Source: CAWCDJ01 sp963836015 | GTDB lineage: Bacteria > Acidobacteriota > Terriglobia > Bryobacterales > Bryobacteraceae | Assembly: GCA_963836015.1 (NCBI GenBank) | Contig: CAWIIF010000015.1 | Coordinates: 372,001-436,000, forward strand | Length of the DNA stretch: 64,000 nucleotides | Direction of reading: 5' to 3' | Shown: one piece after another, positions 24,743 through 34,975 of the stretch | Layout of the letters: the number at the start of each line of letters is the position of its first letter | How positions within the stretch are numbered: position 1 is the stretch's first letter | Position numbers and translations under genes: made by a program | Notes under the pieces: model-generated | Told to the model about the DNA's origin: nothing | The model's database searches: none | What the model saw: only the letters and a program-made list of their open reading frames with translations

Positions 24743-25399
24743 TTGGATTGGAAGCGTCTCTTCTCGAAAGGGGGCGGGCGGCAGGGCCTGCCCCGGCTCA
24801 CTCCGGAGCTGCGGGAACGGATTCGGGCTTCGTTCGACGACGCCTCCCGCGACGAGGAGCATTTCCCCTCCACCATCGATCCCCGCATCTACCACGTCCA
24901 GCTGATTCGACTCCACCTGGGCGACCTGCGCGGGCGGCGTGTGCTGGACGTGGGCTGCGGCAAGGGACGGTTCGCGCGCGCCTTCAAGCAGCAGGAGCCG
25001 GAAGCGGAGATCTGGGGCCTCGATATCTCGGAGGAGATGCTGCGCTTCGTGCCGTCCGAGATTCCAACGCGCGCCGGCTCCATGACCGACCTTCCGTTCG
25101 AGGATGGGTTTTTCGATGGCGCGTACGCCACCGAGTCGCTCGAGCACGCCGTCGAGATCGCCCGCGCGGTCAGCGAAATCTGCCGTGTGGTCAAGCCCGG
25201 CGGCCGAATCGCGATCATCGACAAGAACGCCGAGCAGTGGGGCCGGCTGGAGACTCCCGAATGGGAGAAATGGTTCACCCGCAAAGAGCTGGAGCGGCTG
25301 CTCCGGCTCCACTGCCGGAACGTGACCAGCCGCTATATCTCCTACTGGGAGGATGTCGAGCCGGACGGCCTGTTCCTGGCCTGGCTGGCGGAGAAGTAG
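24743..25399 (+). CDS. Class I SAM-dependent methyltransferase
   Basis: 218 residues starting at a TTG 1 nt after the phosphofructokinase stop; no ATG fits better. Motif I VLDVGCGKGRFARAF, motif LDISEEML, then DLPFEDGFFDGAYATESLEHAV and VVKPGGRIAIIDKN identify a Methyltransf_11-type enzyme. The end (NVTSRYISYWEDVEPDGLFLAWLAEK) resembles small-molecule or quinone methyltransferases but does not fix the substrate. Tight coupling to the phosphofructokinase gene implies co-transcription, with no obvious biochemical link. Confidence 0.8.
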   Translation: MDWKRLFSKGGGRQGLPRLTPELRERIRASFDDASRDEEHFPSTIDPRIYHVQLIRLHLGDLRGRRVLDVGCGKGRFARAFKQQEPEAEIWGLDISEEMLRFVPSEIPTRAGSMTDLPFEDGFFDGAYATESLEHAVEIARAVSEICRVVKPGGRIAIIDKNAEQWGRLETPEWEKWFTRKELERLLRLHCRNVTSRYISYWEDVEPDGLFLAWLAEK

Positions 25400-25442
25400 A
25401 TCCTGTCTTAAGCCCGCGCCCGTTGCTGCCGATAAGACAAGA

Positions 25443-27416
25443 GTGAAGGCGCGGCTTTCCATATGGACGTTGCTGTTGTCGGCCGTCCCGGTGTGGGGAC
25501 AAGGCGGCTTGGCGGAGGCTTCCCTCGAGCAGCTTCTGGAAACGCGGGTCACCTCCGTTTCCAAGAAGGAGCAGAAGCTTTCCCGGACCGCCGCGGCTGT
25601 TTTCGTGATCACTCAGGAGGACATTCAGCGGTCCGGCGCGTCGACCCTGCCCGACCTTCTGCGAATGGCGCCCGGGGTGGACGTGGCGCAGATCAATACG
25701 AACTCTTGGGCAATCAGCATCCGGGGGTTCAACTCCCGCTACTCCAACAAAGTGCTGGTGCTGGTGGATGGCCGGTCGGTCTATACGCCGACCTTTTCGG
25801 GCGTGTATTGGGAACACCTCGATCTTCCCCTCGAAGATATCGAGCGCATTGAAGTGATTCGCGGGCCGGGTGCGTCCGTCTGGGGCGCCAACGCGGTCAA
25901 CGGTGTGATCAACATCATTACGAAACCTGCCGCCGCCACTCAGGGCGGGCGGGTATCGGCGATGGCAGGGTCGGAAGTATATGCCGGCGACGCCCTGCGG
26001 TACGGCGCCAGGGCCGGCGCACGCGGCGCCTACCGGGTGTTCGCCCAATACGGGCACAACGGCGGTTCCCTGCTCGGGAACGGGTCGCCGGCGGCCGACG
26101 GGTGGGCCCGGATGCACGCGGGTTTCCGGTCCGATTGGGAGCTCTCCCGCGAGGACGGGCTGACGGTCGAAGGGGAATCGTTCACGAGCCGGCAGGGAGA
26201 GATGCTGCGCAGCTCGTTCTGGGGCACGCCGTTCGACCGGTTGTCGGCCAACCGCGCGAGCGACATCGGGGGCGATCTGCTGGCACGGTGGACGCATACG
26301 GCGCCCGGGGGATCGGGGACGGAACTGCGGGCCTATTACGATACGTACCAGCGCACGGAGTTCGGGGTGCGCGAGGACATCCGGACTTTCGACCTCGATT
26401 TTCAGGACCACCTCGCGCTGGGAGCCAGGCACGATGTGGTGTGGGGTTCCGGATACCGGGTTACTGCTTCGAGCGCTGCCGGGCAGATGATATCATTCAC
26501 GCCGCCATCCCGAACGGACCGCCTCTACAGCGGCTTTTTCCAGGACGAGATCCAGGTCGGGGCGGATGTCTGGCTAACCCTTGGCTCGAAGCTGGAACAC
26601 AATTCCTATACCGGCTTTGAGGTGGAGCCCAATATACGCATCGCCTGGGTGCCGTCGAACCGCCACACCCTATGGGCCGCGTTCGGCAGGTCGATCCGCC
26701 AGCCGGCGAGAGTGGAAACGTCGATCGCTGCCACCCTGGCCAGTATTCCGCTGGATGCAAATACCACGGAAATCCTGCGGCTCATCGGAAATCCCGCGCT
26801 GGACGCCGAGACAGCCCTCGATTTCGAAGCTGGTTGGAGGACTCAGTTTTCGAGCAGCGCATCGCTCGATGTGGCAACCTACCTGACGAAGTATCGAAAG
26901 CTGACAACGATCGAGCCGGGAACGCCGGGCTTGCTCCCGGGGGTGCAGTCGATCATTGAGTTGCCGCTGCTCTATGAGAACCTGTCCTCGGCTCTGGACT
27001 ATGGCGGCGAAGTGGCGCTGACCTGGAACGCCACGCCGCGCTGGAGGATCGTTCCGAACTATTCCTTCCTGCACATGAACGTGCGTGTGGATCCGCAATC
27101 GCAGGACACCACCTCGATCGGGGCGGCGATCTGCGCCCCCACCCACATGGCCGGCGTGCGCTCGCTGGTGGACCTCACGCGGAAAGTGGAATTCGACCAG
27201 TGGCTCTCATGGACGGGCCGGCTGCCGGGAACCGGTGTGGCCGGGTACGCGAGACTGGATGCGCGCATCGCGCGAAGATTCGGCGAATCCGTTGAGGTCA
27301 GCCTCGGAGGCGAGAACCTGCTCAGGCCGGGCACGGTCCAGTTCGGGGACTTCAACCGGGTCGTCTCAACGGCGATCCAGCGGAGCGTCTACGGGAAGAT
27401 CCAGTGGACATTCTGA
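25443..27416 (+). CDS. TonB-dependent outer-membrane receptor
   Basis: 657 residues from GTG 25443, which places a clean signal peptide (KARLSIWTLLLSAVPVWGQ) at the N-terminus. The plug domain begins SVSKKEQKLSRTAAAVFVITQEDIQRSG and continues LPDLLRMAPGVDVAQ, SIRGFNSRYSNKVLVLVDGRSVY, IERIEVIRGPGASVWGANAVNGVINIITK. The rest is a beta-barrel ending in a C-terminal aromatic (KIQWTF). The sequence resembles colicin I/vitamin B12-type receptors. It overlaps the YfiR-like region and heads a receptor, YfiR, hybrid-kinase set. Substrate unknown. Confidence 0.92.
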   Translation: MKARLSIWTLLLSAVPVWGQGGLAEASLEQLLETRVTSVSKKEQKLSRTAAAVFVITQEDIQRSGASTLPDLLRMAPGVDVAQINTNSWAISIRGFNSRYSNKVLVLVDGRSVYTPTFSGVYWEHLDLPLEDIERIEVIRGPGASVWGANAVNGVINIITKPAAATQGGRVSAMAGSEVYAGDALRYGARAGARGAYRVFAQYGHNGGSLLGNGSPAADGWARMHAGFRSDWELSREDGLTVEGESFTSRQGEMLRSSFWGTPFDRLSANRASDIGGDLLARWTHTAPGGSGTELRAYYDTYQRTEFGVREDIRTFDLDFQDHLALGARHDVVWGSGYRVTASSAAGQMISFTPPSRTDRLYSGFFQDEIQVGADVWLTLGSKLEHNSYTGFEVEPNIRIAWVPSNRHTLWAAFGRSIRQPARVETSIAATLASIPLDANTTEILRLIGNPALDAETALDFEAGWRTQFSSSASLDVATYLTKYRKLTTIEPGTPGLLPGVQSIIELPLLYENLSSALDYGGEVALTWNATPRWRIVPNYSFLHMNVRVDPQSQDTTSIGAAICAPTHMAGVRSLVDLTRKVEFDQWLSWTGRLPGTGVAGYARLDARIARRFGESVEVSLGGENLLRPGTVQFGDFNRVVSTAIQRSVYGKIQWTF

Positions 27417-27463
27417 CGGGGTGCGCTACTAACGGAAGCGCGGCGGGCCGGCCCCCACGGGGC

Positions 27464-28002
27464 ATGCGCGGGCTCGCCATCGTTGCCCTGCTGCTTGTGC
27501 CTTGCGGCTTCGCATCGTTGTGGGGACAGACCGCCGCGGAATACGAGCTGAAAGCCGCCTTTCTGTACAGGTTCGCCAGCTTCGTCGAGTGGCCGCACGG
27601 ATTCGCAAGGAATTCGCTGTGTATTGGAGTGATCGGGCGGGACCCCTTTGGCGCCGAGTTAGACCGTGTCGTCCTGGGCCGTACCGTTAACGGGCTGCCC
27701 TTCCGCATCCGCCGTTTCAAATCGGGCCAGGATGTGAGGGGCTGTGAAATCGTCTTCATCAGCTCCTCGGAGAGCAGCCGGCTCCCGTCCGTGCTGGAGC
27801 GTCTGAAAGGAACGCCCACCCTGACGGTCGGAGACGTGCCCGAATTCTGTGACAACGGCGGCATGGTCAACCTGCGTCTGTCGGGCGACCATGTTCACCT
27901 TCAAATCAACCTGGAGGCCGCCGCGCGGTCGAACCTGCAACTCAGCTCCAAGCTCCTCAACCTGGCGTCGGTCGTCCGCGCCGGTGCCGCCGTGGGGTCG
28001 CA

Positions 28003-28006
<4 letters not shown>
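27464..28006 (+). CDS. YfiR-family (DUF4154) periplasmic protein
   Basis: 180 residues from ATG 27464, preceded by GGGG; an ATG at 27404 inside the receptor gene is open but would give a poor leader. Signal peptide to about residue 25 (MRGLAIVALLLVPCGF), then AEYELKAAFLYRFASFVEWP, the DUF4154/YfiR opening, IGVIGRDPFG, and ILTVGDVPEFCDNGGMVNLRL-type core with ARSNLQLSSKLLNLA at the end. YfiR-like proteins bind membrane sensor partners in the periplasm. Its last 4 nt overlap the hybrid kinase start (ATGA), so it probably regulates that kinase. Confidence 0.87.
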
Positions 28007-29937
<1,931 letters not shown>

Positions 29938-29980
29938 GCTGGAGGGCCCTCCGCTCAACACCGTTACAATAGTAGTCTGT

Positions 29981-31189
29981 ATGCCAATCCAGGAAGTGGT
30001 CGAAGCCGAAGGCCACCTGATCGATTCCCACATCATGGAGAACATCTTCGACAAGGTCGTGGAGCACCACGGCCGGTTCGAAGTGGAGCAGTTCCGCATC
30101 GGGCGCACCAACAGCGACGCCTCCTATCTCCGGCTTAAGGTGGAGGCGCCCGACGAAGGCTCCCTGCAGCGGCTCCTCAACGACCTCCTGGAGCTGGGGT
30201 GCTCGCCCGCGGAATCCGGCGATGCCGTGCTGCGCGAGGTGGAGCGCGACCGCTGCGCCCCCGAAGATTTCTATTCCACCACCAACCATCGCACTTTTGT
30301 GAGGGTCGGCCAGAAGTGGGTAGAGGTCGAGAATCAGCGCATGGATGCCATGATCGTGGTGAGCGGAGAGCGCGCGGCCTGCCGCCGCCTGCGCGACCTG
30401 CGGAAGGGCGATTCCATCGTCGTCGGGCTGCGGGGCCTGCGCGTGGTCCCGGAATCGAAGGAGCGCGACCGTCTGGCTTTTGCCTTCATGTCGAACGGCA
30501 TCTCCTCGGAGCGCCAGGTGGAGACCGCGGTGCGGCAGACGGCCGCGCTGGCCCGCCACACCCGCGACCAACAACAGAAAATCGTTGTGGTGGCCGGCCC
30601 CGTGGTAGTGCACACGGGCGGAGTGGCGGGGCTTGCGGCACTGATCCGCGGCGGCTGGGTGCAGGCCGTGCTGAGCGGCAACGCGCTCGGTGTGCATGAC
30701 GCCGAAGCTGCCCTCTTCGGTACCTCACTCGGCATCCGGCTCGAGGATGGCCGCCAGGAGGAGCACGGCCATCGCAACCACATGCGCGCCATCAACGCGA
30801 TCTACCGCGCCGGCTCCGTGAAGCAGGCTGTGGAATCGGGGCGCCTCGCTTCCGGCGTACTCTATGAATGCGTCAAGGCAGGCGTGCCTTTCGTCCTGGC
30901 GGGAAGCCTGCGCGACGACGGCCCCCTGCCCGATACCATCACCGATATGAACGCCGCGCAGGATGCATACGCCGAGCATCTCAAGGGGGCCGGGCTGGTT
31001 CTCTGCCTGGGGTCGATGCTGCATTCCATTGCCACCGGCAACATGCTGCCGAGCTGGGTGAAAATCGTCTGTGTGGACATCAACCCGGCGGTCGCCACCA
31101 AAGTGAGCGATCGCGGTACGGGCCAGGCGGTAGGCGTCGTGACCGATGTCGGCCTGTTCCTCGATCTGCTGTCGAAAGCTCTAAAATGA
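29981..31189 (+). CDS. TIGR00300/LOR-SDH-type protein, probable ornithine cyclodeaminase
   Basis: 402 residues. The N-terminal ~100 residues (EAEGHLIDSHIMENIFDKVVEHHGRFEVEQFRIG) are the LOR/SDH conserved region; the C-terminal part has a Rossmann NAD-binding stretch KIVVVAGPVVVHTGG and GNALGVHDAEAALFGTSLG, and GSMLHSIATGNMLPS with VCVDINPAV near the end. This family includes archaeal ornithine cyclodeaminase and the C-terminal part of cyanobacterial AgrE/ArgZ, which convert ornithine to proline. The reaction is inferred from family. It overlaps queF by ATGA, an unusual operon partner. Confidence 0.82.
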   Translation: MPIQEVVEAEGHLIDSHIMENIFDKVVEHHGRFEVEQFRIGRTNSDASYLRLKVEAPDEGSLQRLLNDLLELGCSPAESGDAVLREVERDRCAPEDFYSTTNHRTFVRVGQKWVEVENQRMDAMIVVSGERAACRRLRDLRKGDSIVVGLRGLRVVPESKERDRLAFAFMSNGISSERQVETAVRQTAALARHTRDQQQKIVVVAGPVVVHTGGVAGLAALIRGGWVQAVLSGNALGVHDAEAALFGTSLGIRLEDGRQEEHGHRNHMRAINAIYRAGSVKQAVESGRLASGVLYECVKAGVPFVLAGSLRDDGPLPDTITDMNAAQDAYAEHLKGAGLVLCLGSMLHSIATGNMLPSWVKIVCVDINPAVATKVSDRGTGQAVGVVTDVGLFLDLLSKALK

Positions 31190-31584
31190 AACGCGCCTAT
31201 ACAGACGAACACGCGCGGGCCGGCGTCCATGCGGAACTTCCGGAAATCGAAACCTGGCCCAACCAGTACGCGGATTATGAGATCGAGATCGTGATTCCGG
31301 AATTCACGTCCGTGTGTCCCAAGACCGCCCTGCCCGACTTCGGCAAGCTGGTGCTGCGGTACGTGCCCGACCGGCGCTGCCTGGAGTTGAAGTCGTACAA
31401 AATGTATCTGCTGGCGTATCGCAATCTGGGTATTTTTCAGGAGAACGTGGTCAACCGCGTGCTCCAGGATGTAGTCAAGGCAGCGAACCCCAAGTCCGCC
31501 ACCGTGATCGGGGATTTCGCGCCGCGCGGCGGCCTAGGCACTATCGTGACCGCCACCTGGAGCCGGAAACGTGGAAAGCGCTGA
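31186..31584 (+). CDS. queF: NADPH-dependent 7-cyano-7-deazaguanine reductase (QueF, unimodular)
   Basis: 132 residues. Nucleophilic Cys44 in PEFTSVCPKTALPDFG and the acid Asp51 are in place; the QueF motif LELKSYKMYL follows at 66-75 and ENVVNRVLQDVV later. The short single-domain form matches the Bacillus-type QueF that reduces preQ0 to preQ1 for queuosine synthesis. No queCDE genes are in the window. The start overlaps the ornithine-cyclodeaminase-like stop (ATGA), and its own end overlaps the next methyltransferase by 14 nt. Confidence 0.95.
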   Translation: MKRAYTDEHARAGVHAELPEIETWPNQYADYEIEIVIPEFTSVCPKTALPDFGKLVLRYVPDRRCLELKSYKMYLLAYRNLGIFQENVVNRVLQDVVKAANPKSATVIGDFAPRGGLGTIVTATWSRKRGKR

Positions 31585-32941
31585 GCTGATCGCCATCCTG
31601 CGCGAGGTCCGGGAGCGCGTACGCGCCCGCAACCCGCAGACCGCCGCGGGGGCCTCCGCCATCCCCCTGCCCGACCTCATGCCGCTGGTGCATGCGCGGG
31701 ATTCGGCCATGGGCAAGGTGGCCGCCATCGGGAGCGTCAATCCGCGGCCCGGGGGGCTGGTCAACGGGATCGTTCAGGGATGGAAGAAGTTTGTCGCGCG
31801 CGTGCTCGACTGGCATGTCCGCGAACAGGTGGAGTTCAATCGCAAGGTGGTCGATTGCGTGGGCGCGGCCATCGAGGCGCTCACCGAGACCAATCGCGCG
31901 TTGAGCGAGCTCGGTAGCCGTGTGGCGGCCGGCGAGTTCGACGACCTGCGCAGCCATTGGGACCAGTGGCGGGTCGAGTGGGAGCACAAGCTGGAGCGGA
32001 ACGAGATCCAGTTCCTGCGCAGTGTGGCCGACTTGCAGGGCGCCTTCCAGCACCGTGCCAACCTGATGGATGCCAACTACCGCGACGCCGTTCGCGCCCA
32101 GCACCAGGATTTCACCGTGGCGCTGGAGCGCAACGGAAACGAGATCCAGAAGCGCCTGTGGGCCGATCTGGAGCGCGCCCGGCTGGAGTACGAACGCCTG
32201 ATTTACGCGGAGCTGAAAATCATCCGCCAGCGCGCGGCGGTAAGTGGGGCAGGCCTCCCGGCCTGCCCGGACCCTCCAATTGGGCAGGCCGGGAGGCCTG
32301 CCCCACTACCCTTCGATTACGGCCGCTTCGCCGAGCGCTTCCGAGGCTCCGAGGATTACGTCAAAGCCGGCCAGCAGGTCTACCTGCCGTATTTCCAAGA
32401 CTGCCGCCAGGTGCTAGATCTAGGCTGCGGACGCGGCGAGTTCCTCGAAATGATGCGCCAGGCCGGAGTGCCGGCGCGCGGCATCGACCTGAGCGAGGAA
32501 TCCGTGGCCCTCTGCCGGCTCAAGGGGCTGGACGCCGAGACCGCCGACCTCTTCGTGTACCTCGAGGGCCTGCCCGAAGCCGCGCTCGACGGTATTTTCT
32601 GCTCGCAGGTAGTGGAGCACATTTCGCCGGAACGGCTTCCCGAACTGATCAAGCTCGCCGCCTCCCGCCTCGGGCGCAACGGAGTGATCGCCATCGAGAC
32701 GCCCAATCCGGAGTGCCTCGCCATTTTCGCGTCGCACTTCTACCTCGACCCGACACACGCTCGGCCGGTGCCCCATCCGCTGCTGGCTTTTTATCTGGAG
32801 GAGTTTGGGGTAGGAAACGTCGAGGTGCGAAGGCTATCGCCCGCCGTGGAGTCGATGCCTTCGCTCGGCTCGCTGCCCGAAGATTTCCGTGAGGCGTTCT
32901 TCGGAGCCTTAGATTACGCGGTCATCGGGAAAAAGCTCTAG
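31571..32941 (+). CDS. Coiled-coil methyltransferase with an in-frame palindromic-repeat insertion
   Basis: 456 residues, start GTG 31571 inside queF. Residues ~1-70 are variable, ~70-224 are a long charged coiled coil, and ~250-440 are a class I methyltransferase (VLDLGCGRGEFLEMM around 280-294, GIDLSEESV, EGLPEAALDGIFCSQVVEHI, VIAIETPNPECL). Architecture and ending (YLDPTHARPVPHPLLAFYLEEFG) resemble cell-surface glycan/O-antigen-associated methyltransferases. Between the two parts residues ~225-246 are encoded by a 65-nt palindromic repeat; the reading frame survives because the repeat brings no stop and leaves the downstream frame open. Last 33 nt overlap a convergent PDZ gene. Confidence 0.82.
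   Translation: MESAELIAILREVRERVRARNPQTAAGASAIPLPDLMPLVHARDSAMGKVAAIGSVNPRPGGLVNGIVQGWKKFVARVLDWHVREQVEFNRKVVDCVGAAIEALTETNRALSELGSRVAAGEFDDLRSHWDQWRVEWEHKLERNEIQFLRSVADLQGAFQHRANLMDANYRDAVRAQHQDFTVALERNGNEIQKRLWADLERARLEYERLIYAELKIIRQRAAVSGAGLPACPDPPIGQAGRPAPLPFDYGRFAERFRGSEDYVKAGQQVYLPYFQDCRQVLDLGCGRGEFLEMMRQAGVPARGIDLSEESVALCRLKGLDAETADLFVYLEGLPEAALDGIFCSQVVEHISPERLPELIKLAASRLGRNGVIAIETPNPECLAIFASHFYLDPTHARPVPHPLLAFYLEEFGVGNVEVRRLSPAVESMPSLGSLPEDFREAFFGALDYAVIGKKL
32243..32307. repeat. REP-like palindromic repeat inside coding sequence (copy 1)
   Basis: Two 26-bp arms, 32243-32268 and 32282-32307, are perfect reverse complements with a 13-nt loop. Each arm itself contains GGCAGGCC and GGCCTGCC around TCCC, so arms can fold alone. 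The same core recurs at 39093-39142 and, in reduced form, at 34926-34953. In this copy it is translated as a Gly/Pro/Ala-rich linker. Confidence 0.9.
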
Positions 32942-33799
32942 GACGCGCCGTCCCGCCCGCACCGCGCCCGGCCCCGAAGTGGAGTCGATCGTAACGCTGA
33001 GCGGCATCTCTTTCCGATTGCGAACCACGGTCACCGTGAAGGTCTTCTTGGCGCGGTCGGCGCGCAGCGCGCTGGTGATTTCCTGCGTGGTATTGACCTT
33101 CGTATCGTCGATCCGGACGATCACATCACCGGCCTTGATGCCCGCTTTCTCGGCCGCCGAATTCCGGTTCACGCTCTTCACCAGAACGCCGTCCTTCACG
33201 CCGAAGAACTCGGCCAACTGCTCCTCGTTGCCGAGCGGCTCGCCCTGAATGCCGAGCAGCGGCGTGGGGTAGAGCATCTGGAAATGGGGGATTTCGATAT
33301 CGGGCATGCGGAAGCTCCGCATGTCAGGCACCGGAACCTCCGGCATGACCCAGTTGCCGTCGCCGCCGAACACCGTGACGCCCTTGCGGGCCTCGATGGT
33401 GGCGGTCAGCGTCTGCATGGCTCCATTGCGCCATACGCCGATCTTGACCTGCCGGCCGACCGGCGTTTCGCGCACCAGGCGCGACAGTTGATCCTTGCCC
33501 TCGACGGCCTGGCCGTTGTATTCCAGCACCACGTCGCCATCCTTCAGGCCGGCCTTGGCCGCGGGGCCGTCCTCATTCACCGTGGTCACTTCGGCGCCGC
33601 GCACGTCCTTCAGCTTTAGAGCGGCGGCGCGCTGGGAATCGATGTCCTGCACTCCGATTCCCAGGTAGGGGGATTCATTCGAAATGGTCGTGGCCACTCT
33701 CGCCCGGGGAGTTGCACGCCCCGTACCCTGCGCGAACGCGCCGGGCAACGCCATGCTGGTCGCCAGCAGAGTTGTGCCGATTGCCAAATACACTTTCAT
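32909..33799 (-). CDS. Periplasmic protein with two PDZ domains
   Basis: 296 residues. Signal peptide MKVYLAIGTTLLATSMALPGAFAQ; PDZ1 at ~43-125 (YLGIGVQDI, GPAAKAGLKDGDVVLEYNGQAV) and PDZ2 at ~185-275 (LLGIQGEPL, AAEKAGIKAGDVIVRIDDTKV). No protease domain is present, unlike HtrA. It is the last of four minus-strand genes beginning with an ECF sigma factor, and lies 9 nt after the DUF4097 gene. It could sense misfolded C-termini or act as an adaptor; this is inferred from the domain type. The C-terminus ends LELFPDDRVI. Confidence 0.87.
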   Translation of the reverse strand: MKVYLAIGTTLLATSMALPGAFAQGTGRATPRARVATTISNESPYLGIGVQDIDSQRAAALKLKDVRGAEVTTVNEDGPAAKAGLKDGDVVLEYNGQAVEGKDQLSRLVRETPVGRQVKIGVWRNGAMQTLTATIEARKGVTVFGGDGNWVMPEVPVPDMRSFRMPDIEIPHFQMLYPTPLLGIQGEPLGNEEQLAEFFGVKDGVLVKSVNRNSAAEKAGIKAGDVIVRIDDTKVNTTQEITSALRADRAKKTFTVTVVRNRKEMPLSVTIDSTSGPGAVRAGRRVLELFPDDRVI

Positions 33800-33808
33800 G
33801 GAGAACCT

Positions 33809-34975
33809 CTATGGTTGACGCTTTATGAATATGGTTCCGCCCATGCCCGAGATCTGCAGCAGCGGACCGCCGCCGTTCAGCGAGCCTTCCGCGATGATGC
33901 GCGTGCCCTGCCGCCGGACCGGCACCGCGGGAAAGTCGGAGACGATGCGCCGCAATGTATCCGCCATGCTGTTCTGGGCCTGGATCGTTACACCTAAATT
34001 AGACGGAATCAAAACCGTGATGTCACCATTAGCGGTGGCCAGGAAGGAGTCGGCGAGCCGGCCGCCCAACAGGCTGGCCACGATGCTCCCCATCGTCGTG
34101 GAGACCCGCATGGGGCCTGTGATCCGGGCCACCCGCACGCCGCCGCTGACCGTTTCGCAGCGAACGCCGGCGGCGGCGCCGACCTGTACGGGCCCGGCCA
34201 GGTTGCGAAGCGTGACCACTCCGTTGGCCTTCTCCACCAGGATCTGTCCGCCTCCCGAAACCGCCGTCACCGCTCCGCCCGCGCTTCCGATATGAATCCC
34301 GCCGCCTCCCGTTTCCGCTCTCACTGCGCCGCCGGTTTCATTGGCCACGATGTCGCCGCCCTGCGTCTCGAGAATCGCCTCGCCTCGAACTTTGCGCACG
34401 TTGATGCGGCCCGCGCCGGTCGAACACCGCAGCCCGCCGCCGATCTGGCCGACATTCACGTCGCCCGCGCCGGTTACCAGCTTACAATCGCCGCCGATCC
34501 GGTCGGCCGTGAGCTCGCCGCCGCCGGAATTGATATCCACGCTGCCATCCACTCCGGTCGCCTGCACCGCACCGTCCGACGTCGCAACCACCGCCGAGAC
34601 CAACCGGGGCGCCCGCACGGTCACGGCCGACATGGCCGCTCCACCCGGCGTCGTCAGGACGGTCCAGCCGTCCTGAGACTCCACACTGAGCCGGTAGTTC
34701 TCGAGCAGGCGCCGCGCGGCGGCTTCGGTGCGGGCCGCTACCGTCACCTTTACCGTGTAAGCGAGATTCCCGGAGACGCCTCCCTGCAGTGAGACCGGCC
34801 CGTGGGCGTTGACGCGGAGCCTGGGGGAAGCCGGTGCGGAACCTTCGAAGACCCGGGTGCACTGGCCCCTGCTGCACGTGACCGGCGACTGGCCGAATGC
34901 CGCGGTGAGCACCCCGAGAAATGCGAAAGGGCAGGCCAAAAGGCCTGCCCTTTTAAAATGTCCCGATCGACGCAT
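33809..34975 (-). CDS. DUF4097-type beta-helical exported protein
   Basis: 388 residues. A leader (residues 1-28, ending AAFGQ) precedes SPVTCSRGQCTRVFEG, then a Gly/Val repeat-rich region of DUF4097 style (DGAVQATGVDGSVDINSGGGEL, GAGDVNVGQIGGGL, ETGGGGIHIGSAGG) that forms a right-handed beta-helix-like fold, and SNLGVTIQAQNSMAD near the end. Part of the leader, AGLLACPF, is encoded by a hairpin repeat (34926-34953), and the gene start overlaps the anti-sigma stop by 23 nt. Surface or periplasmic; function unknown. It lies in an ECF sigma operon. Confidence 0.82.
   Translation of the reverse strand: MRRSGHFKRAGLLACPFAFLGVLTAAFGQSPVTCSRGQCTRVFEGSAPASPRLRVNAHGPVSLQGGVSGNLAYTVKVTVAARTEAAARRLLENYRLSVESQDGWTVLTTPGGAAMSAVTVRAPRLVSAVVATSDGAVQATGVDGSVDINSGGGELTADRIGGDCKLVTGAGDVNVGQIGGGLRCSTGAGRINVRKVRGEAILETQGGDIVANETGGAVRAETGGGGIHIGSAGGAVTAVSGGGQILVEKANGVVTLRNLAGPVQVGAAAGVRCETVSGGVRVARITGPMRVSTTMGSIVASLLGGRLADSFLATANGDITVLIPSNLGVTIQAQNSMADTLRRIVSDFPAVPVRRQGTRIIAEGSLNGGGPLLQISGMGGTIFIKRQP
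34926..34953. repeat. Reduced palindromic repeat at the anti-sigma/DUF4097 junction
   Basis: AAAGGGCAGGCC (34926-34937) and GGCCTGCCCTTT (34942-34953) are perfect arms around an AAAA loop. The core GGCAGGCC/GGCCTGCC is shared with the repeats at 32243 and 39093. It carries the last base of the anti-sigma stop codon and part of the next gene's signal peptide, so it is coding on the minus strand and could also act as a stem-loop in the mRNA. Confidence 0.8.
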
